A stretch of 64,000 nucleotides of DNA from JAEUMD01 sp050250815 (GTDB lineage: Bacteria; Pseudomonadota; Alphaproteobacteria; Rhizobiales; Hyphomicrobiaceae). Both the position numbers and the translations under genes were made by a program. The stretch covers positions 1 to 64,000 of the forward strand of contig JBFWNY010000011.1 in assembly GCA_050250815.1 (NCBI GenBank), written 5' to 3'. Below the pieces are notes generated by a model. The model made no database searches and was not told the origin of the DNA. It worked only from the letters and a program-made list of their open reading frames with translations. Shown here piece by piece: positions 11,321 through 20,905 of this stretch; position 1 is the stretch's first letter; the number at the start of each line of letters is the position of its first letter.

Positions 11321-12405
11321 TGAGCCGCCTGCCGTTCCATGTCGGCGAGCAGCGCGGCCTGGTGGTCGGTAACCAGCGCATCGACGATCTCGTCGAGTGC
11401 CGTGCCCTCCATAACCTGATCGAGCTTGTGCAGGGTCAGGTTGATGCGATGGTCGGTCACGCGCCCCTGCGGAAAGTTGTATGTGCGGATGCGCTGCGAG
11501 CGATCGCCCGAGCCGACCTGCGTGCGGCGAGCCTCGGAGCGTTCGCTGTCGGCGCGCTCGCGCTCCATCTCGTAGAGGCGCGATCGCAGCACCTGCATGG
11601 CAAGCTTGCGGTTCTGATGCTGCGACTTCTCGGCCGAGACGACCACGATGCCGGACGGCAGGTGCGTTATTCGCACGGCCGAATCCGTCTTGTTGACGTG
11701 CTGGCCGCCCGCACCGCTCGCCCGCATGGTGTCGATGCGGATATCCTCGGGGCGGATGTCGATGTCCACCTCTTCCGCCTCCGGCAGCACCGCAACCGTC
11801 GCCGCCGACGTATGGATGCGGCCAGAAGCCTCCGTCTCGGGAACGCGCTGCACACGGTGAACCCCGGACTCGAACTTGAGGCGGGCGAATACGCCTGCGC
11901 CAGTGATCGACGCGATGATCTCGCGATAGCCGCCCAGGTCGTTCTCCGACATCGAGACGACCTCTGTGCGCCAGCCCTTGATGTCGGCGTAGCGCGAATA
12001 CATTCGGAACAGATCCGCGGCAAACAGCGCCGCCTCGTCGCCACCGGTTCCGGCGCGCACCTCGACGATCACGCTGCGCTCGTCAGCCGCGTCCTTGGGC
12101 AGCAGCATGAGCCGCAGACGGTCCTCGATCTCCGACAGGCGCGGACGCAGTTCCTCCAGTTCGTCTTCTGCCAGGGCCACCATGTCCTTGTCGGCCGCCG
12201 CATCTGCGCACATGGCGTCGAGGTCGGCGATCTCCCGCCGAGTAGAGCGCATCTCACGCACCACGGCGACGATCGGATCGATTTCGGCGAACTCGCGCGT
12301 CAGGCGCGCATACGTCGCCTGATTGGGGCCGGCGTTCAATTCGCGCTGTATCGCCTCCCAGCGATCGACAACGTGGTCGAGCTTCTCTTCGGGAATTCTG
12401 CTCAT
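11317..12405 (-). CDS. prfA: Peptide chain release factor 1
   Basis: RF1 reads UAA and UAG and triggers peptidyl-tRNA hydrolysis on the ribosome. The 362-aa protein has normal length, the GGQ motif at residues 233-235 (SGAGGQHVNKTDSAVRITH) and a PxT codon-recognition tripeptide (PET, in VQRVPETEASGRIHTSA), which assigns it to RF1 rather than RF2. It overlaps prmC. The upstream neighbours (HTH-membrane protein, ptsP, lysC) read in the same direction, probably as one long transcription unit with internal promoters. Confidence 0.98.
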   Translation of the reverse strand: MSRIPEEKLDHVVDRWEAIQRELNAGPNQATYARLTREFAEIDPIVAVVREMRSTRREIADLDAMCADAAADKDMVALAEDELEELRPRLSEIEDRLRLMLLPKDAADERSVIVEVRAGTGGDEAALFAADLFRMYSRYADIKGWRTEVVSMSENDLGGYREIIASITGAGVFARLKFESGVHRVQRVPETEASGRIHTSAATVAVLPEAEEVDIDIRPEDIRIDTMRASGAGGQHVNKTDSAVRITHLPSGIVVVSAEKSQHQNRKLAMQVLRSRLYEMERERADSERSEARRTQVGSGDRSQRIRTYNFPQGRVTDHRINLTLHKLDQVMEGTALDEIVDALVTDHQAALLADMERQAAQ

Positions 12406-12565
12406 CGACTTTGCGTTATGCGGAGTTGTTCTGGCGGACCGGCCGGAGGCGGCGGAAGCAGGTACTCACAGCTCGGTCAGCTTGATCGCCGGCAACCTCG
12501 GAGGGGGCTTGAAGCATGCCGCGAACGGCACTTCGGACCTGCCCAGCCGCCTGACGGCTGCGCAT

Positions 12566-13318
12566 CTAATCGGATTGGACGGCCGCCTGCAATTTGTCGG
12601 TGCGACGGGTGCGCGGATTGGCAACGTCGATCCAGCGGTGTCCGGCATGGGTGGGCGCAAAAGTGATCGCGAGGTAGTCGCTGACCCTCTGGACGATACC
12701 GCGAGCGGGCGGGGTCTCGCCGACGGCGCCCGCCACCACGAGCGTTTCGCGGCCGATGCCCCAGGCTGCAACCAGGAGGACGAGCCCCCCAATCGCCCAG
12801 CGCGCCGGACGCGACGGCATGCGGCGGTTCGCAAGCGCGACGGCCATCCGCGATGCCGGCCGCCGTCTCTCGACCGGGGTAACATCCGCCATGGCACCGG
12901 CATCAGTGGCGGCCGCGCGGGTCCGGCCGCCATGTGCCGAAACCGCAGCCTTCAACTCGGAAAGGCTCGGAGCCGGATCGAGCCCGGCGAGGCCGAGCCA
13001 GCGGCGCACGGTGCGCTCGGTCTCGGGCCAGGGCGGCAGCACCGCCAAAGAACCGCTTTCAAGGGCTCGCACCGTGTCGAGCGGCACCTCGAGGAACCAA
13101 GCCAGCGCCACCTCGTCGAGGCGCTCGCCTTCGCGCACGCGCCGCAGAAGCAGACAAACGTCGGCAAGCCCAGCGCCAGTCTGCTGGACCGGTTGGGCAC
13201 GGACCACCGCAAGCTGGCGGGCGGGAAACTGTCCCCGGACCTGACGGACTCCGGCGCTGACACGCTGCGCAACCGCAAGCGCTGGTGCTACCGCCGATGA
13301 TGTCCGCCCCTTACCCAC
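12566..13318 (-). CDS. HTH protein with C-terminal membrane helix (RodZ-like architecture)
   Basis: The central part (LADVCLLLRRVREGERLDEV through ERTVRRWLGLAGLDPAP) looks like an HTH_25/RodZ-type helix-turn-helix domain. A hydrophobic helix (WAIGGLVLLVAAWGIG) and a short periplasmic tail follow. The start is ambiguous: GTG at 13318 has AAGGG eight bases upstream and is preferred (250 aa). The frame is open to 13435 with TTG, and GTG at 13207 would start just before the HTH. RodZ itself links MreB to the wall machinery, but this protein lacks the long RodZ periplasmic domain, so the role is unknown. It sits between ptsP and prfA, a position often filled by such a protein in Hyphomicrobiales. 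Confidence 0.65.
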   Translation of the reverse strand: MGKGRTSSAVAPALAVAQRVSAGVRQVRGQFPARQLAVVRAQPVQQTGAGLADVCLLLRRVREGERLDEVALAWFLEVPLDTVRALESGSLAVLPPWPETERTVRRWLGLAGLDPAPSLSELKAAVSAHGGRTRAAATDAGAMADVTPVERRRPASRMAVALANRRMPSRPARWAIGGLVLLVAAWGIGRETLVVAGAVGETPPARGIVQRVSDYLAITFAPTHAGHRWIDVANPRTRRTDKLQAAVQSD

Positions 13319-13479
13319 GCGGGAGACCCTTGGCCGTTCTGTTCGAAGTCGGCCGACTCTCCTGGCCCGGCGGTCGCTTGTCAAAGCCCCGGCAAGCGAT
13401 CTCTCTCGCAGTGTGGCGAATCGGCCATCAGGCAAAAAGGCAACCGCAGAAGATTAGGGGCAACCGGGTGCCCACGCGG

Positions 13480-15789
13480 TCAGATATCCACACCCGAGGT
13501 GCGGGCGAAGCGGGTCAGTGCTTCGCGGATGTCCCGATCGCCGCGCTTGATGAGGCGGTCCAATTCGGCAGCAACGCGCTGAGCGTCCATCGACATGATC
13601 ATGGACTTCACCGGCCCAACGGAGGCGGGCGCCATCGACAACGAGTGGATACCGCAGGCGATGAGCGCCATGGCCTCGATGGGGCGGCCGGCCATCTCGC
13701 CGCACACTGTGATCGGCACCTTGTGACGCCGCGCAGCATCCGCAAGCTGCTTGAAGACGCGCAGGGGCGCAGGCGACAGTGCGTCGAAGCGGGTCGCGAC
13801 CCGCGTATTGGTCCGGTCGGCGGCAAACAGGAACTGCAGCAGATCGTTACTGCCCACCGAAACGAAATCGACGTTCTGCATCAGCCCATCGAGCTCGAAC
13901 AGCAGGCTCGGCACCTCGACCATCGCGCCCAGGCGCACGCGCTCGGGTGAGGGCAGGCCCTTGCGCCGCACCACGCCCAGCTCGCGGTCGAAAATCGCCT
14001 TGACCTCCACCATCTCGGCGACCGTCGAGACCATCGGGATCATCAACCGCAATTCGCCTCCCGCGGTGGCCCGCAGCAGCGCGCGGATCTGCGTCCGAAG
14101 CAGACCCGGACGATCGAGCGACATGCGGATCGCCCGCCAGCCGATCGCGGGGTTCTCCTCCTTCACCGAATGCAGGTAGGGCAGCACCTTGTCGCCGCCG
14201 ATGTCGAGCGCGCGAAACACCACCGGGCGCCCCTTGGCCGCCTCGAGCACCTGCCGGTAACTCTCCGCCTGCCGGTCGAGCCGCGGGAACGTCCTCGACA
14301 GCATGAACTGCAGCTCGGTGCGGAACAGCCCTATGCCGTCCGCGCCCGACTCTTCCAGATGCGGCAGGTCATAGAGCAGGCCGGCATTGATGTTGAGCTC
14401 GACGCGCTTGCCATCCCGCGTCACGGCCGGACGGTCGCGCAGCGCCTCGTACTTGCGCTGACGGCGGGCACGGAACCGCACCTTGTCGGAAAACGCGGAA
14501 ACGACGTCCGGCAGCGGGCGCAGGTGCACCTCGCCAGCCTCAGCGTCGATGATGGCCGCGTCGCCCGGCGTGACATGTTCGACAATGCGGTGCGCGCCGC
14601 CGATCGCTGGAATGCCCAGCGCTTTGGCAACGATGGCGACATGGCTCTGCGGGCTGCCATCCTCGACGATGAGGCCGCGCAGCTTGTTGTGATCGTAGTC
14701 GAGCAGCTCGCCCGGTCCCATCGTGCGGGCCACGAGGATCGTGTCAGAGGGCATTTCGACGGGCAGGCCCGACGTCGGCGATCGACCGGAAAGGATGCGC
14801 AGCAGCCGGTCCGACAGGTCGTCGAAATCGCGCTGGCGTTCCCGCCAGTAGGGATCGGCGTCGCGCGGAATGCGCAGCCGCGTGCTGTTCTGGACGCGCT
14901 CGACGGCGGCCTCGGCTGTAAGGCCGCTCTGCAGCGCCTCGCGCATGCGCCGCTCCCAGCCACGATCGTGTGCGAACATGCGGTAGGCCTCGAGCACGTC
15001 GCGATGATCACCGTCGCCGGCCAGCTGCTCCTGCTCCAGCGTTTCGTCCAGGCTCGACCGCAGGTCGGCAAGCGCCGCTTCCAGCCGCTTCAGCTCCGCT
15101 ACGGGGTCGTCGGCGGCGAGCTTGGTGACGCCGATACGCGGTTCATGCAGCACGACGTGGCCGAGCGCGATCCCATCCGACAGGACCGTTCCCCTGACCA
15201 CCGCGACGAGCGACCGCGATATCTCGACATCGCTTTCCGCGTTGGCGACGGCACCGGAAACCAAATGCTCGGCGACCACCATGGCGGTCGCCTGCAACGT
15301 CTCGACATCGTCGTCCGAGTATTCCTTGTAGGCGTGGTTCTGGACGACGAGCACGCCGAGCGTCTGCCCGACTCGCACGATCGGCACTGCGAGCAGCGAG
15401 TGGTAGGGATCCTCGCCCGTCTCCGGCCGGTAGGAGAACGCCGGATGGTTCTGCGCATCGGGCTCGTTGACCGGCACGCCCAGCTCCGCACAGCGCCCGA
15501 CCAGACCCTCGCCGCGCTTGAGGCGCGTGGTGTGGACGGCCGTTGCCGTCAGCCCTTCGGTGGCAAACAGTTCCAGCGAGCCGTCGCGGCGCTTGAGGTA
15601 GATGGAACAGACCTCGGCCACCATGACACCGGCCACGTGGCGCACGATCTTATCGAGACGCGACTGTCCGTCGCCGGGCTCGCTCATGATCGCGCGCAGC
15701 CTGCGCATGATCACTTTGAGCGCGTTCTCCGACGTCGCGGCCTCGGTTTCCTCGTTGCGTCTGGCCTGCATCCTGGTGCTGTCGCCCAC
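13480..15789 (-). CDS. ptsP: Phosphoenolpyruvate-protein phosphotransferase PtsP (enzyme I-Ntr)
   Basis: First enzyme of the nitrogen-related phosphotransferase system: it transfers phosphate from PEP to NPr (PtsO), feeding PtsN, which in proteobacteria regulates potassium uptake, PHB and nitrogen responses. The 769-aa protein has an N-terminal GAF domain (about 30-170), a swivelling phosphohistidine domain with the active His near 383 (DGSPQSHVAIVAKAL) and a TIM-barrel PEP-binding domain with the catalytic Cys near 696 (VCGEMAG). All key residues are present. Start: GTG 15789 or ATG 15771. It is downstream of lysC in the classical alphaproteobacterial pairing. Confidence 0.96.
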   Translation of the reverse strand: MGDSTRMQARRNEETEAATSENALKVIMRRLRAIMSEPGDGQSRLDKIVRHVAGVMVAEVCSIYLKRRDGSLELFATEGLTATAVHTTRLKRGEGLVGRCAELGVPVNEPDAQNHPAFSYRPETGEDPYHSLLAVPIVRVGQTLGVLVVQNHAYKEYSDDDVETLQATAMVVAEHLVSGAVANAESDVEISRSLVAVVRGTVLSDGIALGHVVLHEPRIGVTKLAADDPVAELKRLEAALADLRSSLDETLEQEQLAGDGDHRDVLEAYRMFAHDRGWERRMREALQSGLTAEAAVERVQNSTRLRIPRDADPYWRERQRDFDDLSDRLLRILSGRSPTSGLPVEMPSDTILVARTMGPGELLDYDHNKLRGLIVEDGSPQSHVAIVAKALGIPAIGGAHRIVEHVTPGDAAIIDAEAGEVHLRPLPDVVSAFSDKVRFRARRQRKYEALRDRPAVTRDGKRVELNINAGLLYDLPHLEESGADGIGLFRTELQFMLSRTFPRLDRQAESYRQVLEAAKGRPVVFRALDIGGDKVLPYLHSVKEENPAIGWRAIRMSLDRPGLLRTQIRALLRATAGGELRLMIPMVSTVAEMVEVKAIFDRELGVVRRKGLPSPERVRLGAMVEVPSLLFELDGLMQNVDFVSVGSNDLLQFLFAADRTNTRVATRFDALSPAPLRVFKQLADAARRHKVPITVCGEMAGRPIEAMALIACGIHSLSMAPASVGPVKSMIMSMDAQRVAAELDRLIKRGDRDIREALTRFARTSGVDI

Positions 15790-15967
15790 CTCGACGGGCC
15801 GCCCGGCAGACCGTGATCTGCCCTCGTGACGGCCGGTTCATGCCCGTGACGCACACTCTCGTGCCCGCGCGGGACGCTGCAAAAATCGTTCCCACCGCCT
15901 CAAGCTGCGGCGATGGGCCTGCTCATGTCCGATTCCATCCGCCACGACGGCGGCCGAAAGAACGCTC

Positions 15968-17230
15968 TCAGGCGGCGTCAAGTCCGTAGACGGAATGCAG
16001 CGTGCGAACCGCGAGTTCGGCATATGCCGAGTCGATCAACACACTGATTTTTATCTCGGAAGTCGAGATTGCGAGAATGTTGATGCCGCGCTCGGCAAGT
16101 GACTTGAACATCTGCGCCGCGACACCGGCGTGACTGCGCATGCCGATGCCGATAACCGAGATCTTGGCGACGTCGGCGGAGCTGCGCACCTCGAACCGTC
16201 CGATGTCCTTCTCTGCCGCCCTGAGCACCTCCAGAGTGCGCGGCAATTCGGCAGCCTGCACGGTAAATGTCATGTCCGTGCTCTTTCCATCGGCGGCCAC
16301 GTTCTGGACGATCATGTCGACGTTGATGTTGGCGTCCGCCAGCGGCCCGAAGATGCGCGCGGCCACGCCCGGCTTGTCCTCGACGTTGAGGATGGTCACC
16401 TTTGCCTCGTCCTTTGCGTAGGCGATCCCGCTGACGACCTGCTGCTCCACGATCTCATCCTCGTCGGTCACGATTGTCCCGATATCTCCGAGCGTTTCGA
16501 GGCGCACGGGCGACATCTGATCCGGGGGTACGAAGCTCGACAGCACGCGAACGCGAACGCGGTGCACCATGGCCAGCTCCACCGACCGTGTCTGCAGAAC
16601 CTTGGAGCCGAGCGAGGCCATCTCCAGCATCTCCTCGTAGGAGATCTTGGGCAGGCGACGCGCCTTGGGCACGATCCTGGGGTCGGTTGTATAGACGCCA
16701 TCGACGTCCGTGTAGATGTCGCAAACGTCAGCTCTAAGCGCGACGGCCATGGCCACGGCGCTGGTATCGGAGCCGCCCCGCCCGAGCGTCGCCAGGCGGC
16801 GCGCCTTGGGCTCGATACCCTGGAAGCCCGTGATGACGGCTACCTCGCCATCGTCCAGACGAGCGCGGATGGCAGCGCCGTCGATATTCTCGATACGGGC
16901 GGCACCGTGCGCGCTGCTGGTCTCGATCGGCACCTGCCAGCCCTGCCAGGAGCGGGCTCTGATGCCCATCGCCTGCAGCGCGATCGCGAGAAGACCGGCC
17001 GTGATCTGCTCGCCTGAAGCGACGACGGCATCGTATTCTCGCGCATCGTGCAGCGGCGAGGCGTCCCGCACCCAGGCGACCAGCTGATTGGTGGTCCCGG
17101 CCATCGCCGACACGACCACCGCGACCTTGTTGCCGGCATCCGTTTCGCGCTTGACGTGGCGCGCCACGTTGCGAATGCGCTCGACGTCGGCGACGGAGGT
17201 GCCGCCAAATTTCATCACGACAACGGCCAT
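15968..17230 (-). CDS. lysC: Aspartate kinase
   Basis: Phosphorylates aspartate, the first step toward lysine, methionine, threonine and DAP. The 420-aa protein starts with the kinase signature VMKFGGTSVADVERI, has an amino-acid-kinase fold and ends with two ACT domains (VTILNVEDKPGVAARIFG and ISVIGIGMRSHAGVAAQMF), which give feedback control. A complete single-function kinase, not fused to homoserine dehydrogenase. It is divergent from ubiG over about 230 bp; ptsP follows on the same strand after about 180 bp. dapD, lysA and this gene in one window cover three steps of the lysine/DAP route. Confidence 0.97.
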   Translation of the reverse strand: MAVVVMKFGGTSVADVERIRNVARHVKRETDAGNKVAVVVSAMAGTTNQLVAWVRDASPLHDAREYDAVVASGEQITAGLLAIALQAMGIRARSWQGWQVPIETSSAHGAARIENIDGAAIRARLDDGEVAVITGFQGIEPKARRLATLGRGGSDTSAVAMAVALRADVCDIYTDVDGVYTTDPRIVPKARRLPKISYEEMLEMASLGSKVLQTRSVELAMVHRVRVRVLSSFVPPDQMSPVRLETLGDIGTIVTDEDEIVEQQVVSGIAYAKDEAKVTILNVEDKPGVAARIFGPLADANINVDMIVQNVAADGKSTDMTFTVQAAELPRTLEVLRAAEKDIGRFEVRSSADVAKISVIGIGMRSHAGVAAQMFKSLAERGINILAISTSEIKISVLIDSAYAELAVRTLHSVYGLDAA

Positions 17231-17463
17231 GTCTTCACCTGATGCGGGGAGGGGAGCACCATCCGGGGACCGCGCTCAACACACGCGCGTGCCGGTGGCG
17301 CGCGGTCCGAGCCGTCCTGCGCCGCGGCAGGTCCGCCTCGCCCGGCTCTTCGAATGCCGCCCCGTATTTGCGGCGGCACTCATAGCGGCATCGCGCGGCA
17401 GCCGCAATGGGATTGGGGGAGCGCGCCTTGACACTGTCTGCGGCGGCTGGCGTAAGTCGCGGA

Positions 17464-18282
17464 ATGACGACCGAAAGACGAATTGAGGCAGACCTTGAGG
17501 GCTCCGCCGCGAGCGGGCGGCAACACGCGGGCCGATTGCCGGAAAACGCCGATCCGGAAGAGGTCGCCCGCTTCGCCGCCCTCGCCAAGTCCTGGTGGGA
17601 TCCGGATGGAGCGCTTCGGCCGCTGCATCGCATCGGTCCGGCCCGGCTGTCGTTTGTCCGCGATGTGCTGACGGACACGTTCGGCCGGGACGGCCGCGCG
17701 CTACGTCCACTCTCCGGCCTGCGCATATTGGACGTCGGCTGCGGCGGCGGCCTTATTGCCGAACCCATGGCTAGACTGGGCGCGACGGTTACGGGCATCG
17801 ACCTTGCCGGCGACAGCATCGCCGCAGCGCGTGCACATGCCGCCTCGTCTGGCCTTACCATCGACTACAAGGTCGAGAGCCTGGAGAGGATGGCCGAAGA
17901 CGGGGCGCGCTTCGATGCCGTGCTCTGTCTTGAGGTCATCGAGCATGTCCCCGAGCCGGGACGCATGATCGCAACGATTTCCCGCGTCGTGGAGCCGGGT
18001 GGGCTGGCCATCCTGTCGACGATCAACCGCACGTCACGGTCCTACGCGCTCGCCATCGTCGCCGCTGAATACGTGCTCCGCTGGCTGCCACGCGGCACGC
18101 ATGACTGGAACCGGTTCGTGACGCCGCAGGAACTGGAAGGCTTCGTGGCGGCAGCCGGCCTGGAGACGCTGAGGCACGAGGGCCTCGTCTATGACCCGCT
18201 GACCGACGCGTGGTCGCGGCGGCCGGACACCGCCGTCAACTACATCACTGCGACCCGCAAGCCGGCTCCGACAGCCGGCTAG
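17464..18282 (+). CDS. ubiG: Ubiquinone biosynthesis O-methyltransferase UbiG
   Basis: S-adenosylmethionine-dependent methyltransferase performing both O-methylations in ubiquinone synthesis. The 272-aa protein has the conserved N-terminus (FAALAKSWWDPDGALRPLHR), motif I (ILDVGCGGGLIAEPMARLG) and the C-terminal HDWNRFVTPQELE block typical of UbiG. ATG 17464 fits homologous length; the frame is open upstream to 17407 without recognisable sequence. The lysC-ubiG divergent arrangement is common in Hyphomicrobiales. It converges on the MarR gene with a 13-bp gap. Confidence 0.96.
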   Translation: MTTERRIEADLEGSAASGRQHAGRLPENADPEEVARFAALAKSWWDPDGALRPLHRIGPARLSFVRDVLTDTFGRDGRALRPLSGLRILDVGCGGGLIAEPMARLGATVTGIDLAGDSIAAARAHAASSGLTIDYKVESLERMAEDGARFDAVLCLEVIEHVPEPGRMIATISRVVEPGGLAILSTINRTSRSYALAIVAAEYVLRWLPRGTHDWNRFVTPQELEGFVAAAGLETLRHEGLVYDPLTDAWSRRPDTAVNYITATRKPAPTAG

Positions 18283-18295
18283 GAGTGCTCGGGTC

Positions 18296-18820
18296 TCAAG
18301 AGGCGACTTCGACGGGCTCGGGCGGGTCCATCATGCCGGCGACGGATTCCAATGCCATCACGATCTGCCGCTGATCGTTGAGCGACAGAGTTCTGAATTT
18401 CGCGATGAAGGCCTCGCGCAGGAGCGAGGGTGCCTTGGCCAGCGCCTGATCGCCCTTTTCAGTTAGCTTGGCATGCACGATCCGCCGATCGCGCTTGCTG
18501 CGGTAGCGCTCGATCAGACCGTGGTTTTCCAGTCGGTCGAGAATGATCGAAACGGTGCCCTGGCTGAGGCTCGCCTCGTTGGCGACGCGGCCCGCGGTGA
18601 CTTCACCCAGATCCTTGATCGTCGACAGGACGATGAACTGCGGCGTGGTCAGCCCGGTGCTGCGTACCAGATGCTTCGAATGCAGATCCGCGACGTGGTT
18701 TATGCGACGGAGCAGCTTGACGACGTTGGCTATTCGATCCTTCTCGCCGGGCTGGACACCGTCGTTGACGACGGCCAGCACGGGCGAATTCGTGGTGTCG
18801 GCAGGTTCGTGGACCATCAT
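18296..18820 (-). CDS. MarR-family transcriptional regulator
   Basis: A 174-aa winged-helix regulator. The recognition region LTTPQFIVLSTIKDLGEVTA then LSQGTVSIILDRLENHGLIE and the wing RYRSKRDRRIVHAKLTEKG are textbook MarR. MarR proteins bind 16-20 bp palindromes as dimers and often respond to small ligands. ATG 18820 was chosen because GAAGG sits 7 nt upstream; GTG at 18871 would add 17 residues. The gene is divergent from phaZ over a 550-bp region rich in palindromes, so regulation of phaZ or of itself is plausible but not shown. Confidence 0.92.
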   Translation of the reverse strand: MMVHEPADTTNSPVLAVVNDGVQPGEKDRIANVVKLLRRINHVADLHSKHLVRSTGLTTPQFIVLSTIKDLGEVTAGRVANEASLSQGTVSIILDRLENHGLIERYRSKRDRRIVHAKLTEKGDQALAKAPSLLREAFIAKFRTLSLNDQRQIVMALESVAGMMDPPEPVEVAS

Positions 18821-19371
18821 GTCATGACCTTCGAATCGTAGCCGGATTTCCTGCCCGGTGCGAATAAGCACCTAACCCCTTGGGAGGGGCCGCAGGCCGT
18901 CTGCTCGTTCGATCCGATAGGGGGACTAGGCGCGTTCTCGCCGTCGTTTGGGGAGCAGCAGAGCCGCTACTTGAGCGCTCGCTGCTGATGCAGAACGAGC
19001 GCAGCTTTCGCGCAGACGCCTTCCCGAATTACCGGACCGACCTCACCGCCGCGGGCTACGCGTTTTTCTCCATCAGAAGTGCGCGCCGGGTGACTGTTAA
19101 AGTCACTTCCGGCCAATGCGGGCTTTGCGCTTGCAGGCAAAAATCAAACCGCAGAGTGCTATGTTTCTACCTCACACAGTGTGTGGCAGACAAGATCCCA
19201 CTCGTCGCATCCCAGATACAGGTCCAATCGCTGACGTCGAATGTGACACATGTTCAAATTTGAGCATTAGTTGGCAACGCCTTGTATTCGAAGAAAAACC
19301 GTGGCTTCATAAGTGAGTGACGACCGGCCGTCGGGCCGGCACTCCGCAGCCTGCTCCGGTCGTGCCCGAGG
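18821..19371. other. Palindrome-rich regulatory region between marR-like gene and phaZ
   Basis: About 550 bp with no credible gene (an open frame at 18880-19263 has no domain and poor composition). Four palindromic elements are spread over 175 bp: GTGACT-N5-AGTCAC (19090-19106), TTTGC-N8-GCAAA (19124-19141), CACAC-N3-GTGTG (19173-19185) and TCAAATTTGA (19254-19263). The right part is more AT-rich than the flanking genes. Both divergent promoters should lie here. Confidence 0.6.
19090..19106. promoter_or_regulatory. Candidate operator, 17-bp palindrome
   Basis: Perfect inverted repeat GTGACT-GTTAA-AGTCAC, almost exactly midway between the divergent marR-like and phaZ starts. Size and symmetry suit a MarR-type dimer. 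Assignment to the adjacent regulator is inference. Confidence 0.4.
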
Positions 19372-20670
19372 ATGCATTATCACCTCTACGAGTTCGCCCA
19401 CGCCGCCGTCGCCCCTTGGCGACTCGCGACCCGGTGGCTCAAATCCCAGCTCGACTTTCCCTTGAACCCCTTTGGGGCCCTGCCGGCCGCGCGAGCGATG
19501 TCGGCCGCTTGTACCGTTTTCGAGGGGCTGACCCGCCGCTACGGCAAACCGGAGTTTGCTATCGAGAGTGTCCGGGTCGACGGACAGGCCGTCGGCATCA
19601 GCGAGCGGGCCGTTGTCAGCAAAACCTTCTGCACGCTGGTCCACTTCCAGAAGACCGCCGATACGGCAGGCCGGCCCGCGAGCCGCCCCCTGCCGCGCGT
19701 GCTCATCGTGGCGCCGATGTCGGGGCATTTCGCGGCCCTCCTGCGCGGCACCGTCGTGGCGATGCTGCCAGGACACGACGTCTACATCACCGACTGGACC
19801 GACGCGCGGGATGTAGCCCTGAGCCAGGGAGATTTCGGCCTCGACGACTACATCGATTATGTCCTGGAGTTCATGCGCCTGCTCGGGCCCGACCTGCACG
19901 TCATTGCGGTGTGCCAGCCTTCGGTTCCTGTGCTGGCGGCAACCGCGCTGCTGGCCCAGGACGGTGAGGTTTGCCAGCCGACCTCACTCACCCTGATCGG
20001 CGGGCCGATCGACACGCGACGCAACCCGACAGCCGTCAACCGCCTCGCCGAACAGCGCTCACTCGACTGGTTTGCACGGAACATCATCGCGCAGGTGCCC
20101 TTCCCCAATGCCGGCTACGGCCGCAACGTCTATCCCGGGTTCCTGCAGCTGACCGGCTTCATGACCATGAACCTGGAGCGTCACGCGCAGGCACAGATCG
20201 ACCTGTTTCACCACCTGATCCGCGGGGATCACGACTCGGCGCGCCAGCACGCCCGGTTCTACGAGGACTATCTGGCGGTCATGGATCTGCCCGCGAAGTT
20301 CTACCTCGACACGGTTGATCGCGTGTTCAAGCGGCATGCGATTGCCCGCGGCATCTTCCGGCATCGCGACCGGCTGGTCGATTGCGGTGCCATCCGGCGC
20401 ACGGCACTGATCACCGTGGAGGGTGAGCGCGACGACATCTGCGGCCCCGGACAAACGGCTGCCGCCCACGATCTGTGCCAGAATCTGCCCCCCGCCATGC
20501 ATTACCGCTACGTCCAGAAGGGCGTCGGCCACTTCGGCGTGTTCAATGGGACGCGATGGCGGACGGAGGTGCAGCCCCGCATCGCCGAGAAAATCCGTGA
20601 AGCGGAAGTCAAAGCACGCCGCCGCGAGCTTCAGACCGTATCCAGTGAGCCCATAGGACCGCCGCCCTAG
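19372..20670 (+). CDS. phaZ: Intracellular polyhydroxyalkanoate depolymerase
   Basis: Mobilises stored poly(3-hydroxybutyrate) granules in the cytoplasm. The 432-aa protein begins MHYHLYEFAHAAVAPWR, as in the intracellular PhaZ family, and has an alpha/beta-hydrolase fold. The nucleophile motif is VCQPSVPVLA with Cys181 in place of serine, the known signature of the i-nPHB depolymerases, so this is not a defect. Other family blocks are VYITDWTDARDV and GGPIDTRRNPT. No signal peptide. Start at 19372 directly follows GAGG. It stands divergent to a MarR regulator and upstream of an RND efflux pair. Confidence 0.93.
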   Translation: MHYHLYEFAHAAVAPWRLATRWLKSQLDFPLNPFGALPAARAMSAACTVFEGLTRRYGKPEFAIESVRVDGQAVGISERAVVSKTFCTLVHFQKTADTAGRPASRPLPRVLIVAPMSGHFAALLRGTVVAMLPGHDVYITDWTDARDVALSQGDFGLDDYIDYVLEFMRLLGPDLHVIAVCQPSVPVLAATALLAQDGEVCQPTSLTLIGGPIDTRRNPTAVNRLAEQRSLDWFARNIIAQVPFPNAGYGRNVYPGFLQLTGFMTMNLERHAQAQIDLFHHLIRGDHDSARQHARFYEDYLAVMDLPAKFYLDTVDRVFKRHAIARGIFRHRDRLVDCGAIRRTALITVEGERDDICGPGQTAAAHDLCQNLPPAMHYRYVQKGVGHFGVFNGTRWRTEVQPRIAEKIREAEVKARRRELQTVSSEPIGPPP

Positions 20671-20905
20671 AGGCAGTCCGCCCAGAGATCATCTGACATC
20701 AGCTCAACATCCTTTTTGGGTGACGTCACGCACTCGTGCGGTATCGGTTCAGGTACACTGGCTCGAATTGTGCGATCCTGGGGCCGATCCTGTGCGACGG
20801 AAAGCGCGCCCCTGCGTCGTTCTGGATCGGGACCACTAATCCGAAAGCCGCACCTCCGGCCCTGAGCAAGCCGCCGGACAACCCGAAAACCGGAGCCTGA
20901 ACGAG

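Noticed and set aside
14170..15816. A 548-codon open frame antisense to ptsP
   Set aside because: No recognisable protein; ptsP on the other strand carries intact catalytic motifs.
18880..19263. A 127-codon open frame between the MarR gene and phaZ
   Set aside because: No domain and mixed composition; the region is full of palindromes and is better explained as regulatory.
20721..20728. TGACGTCA palindrome upstream of the RND adaptor
   Set aside because: Eight-base palindrome alone is too short to call an operator; no flanking symmetry.
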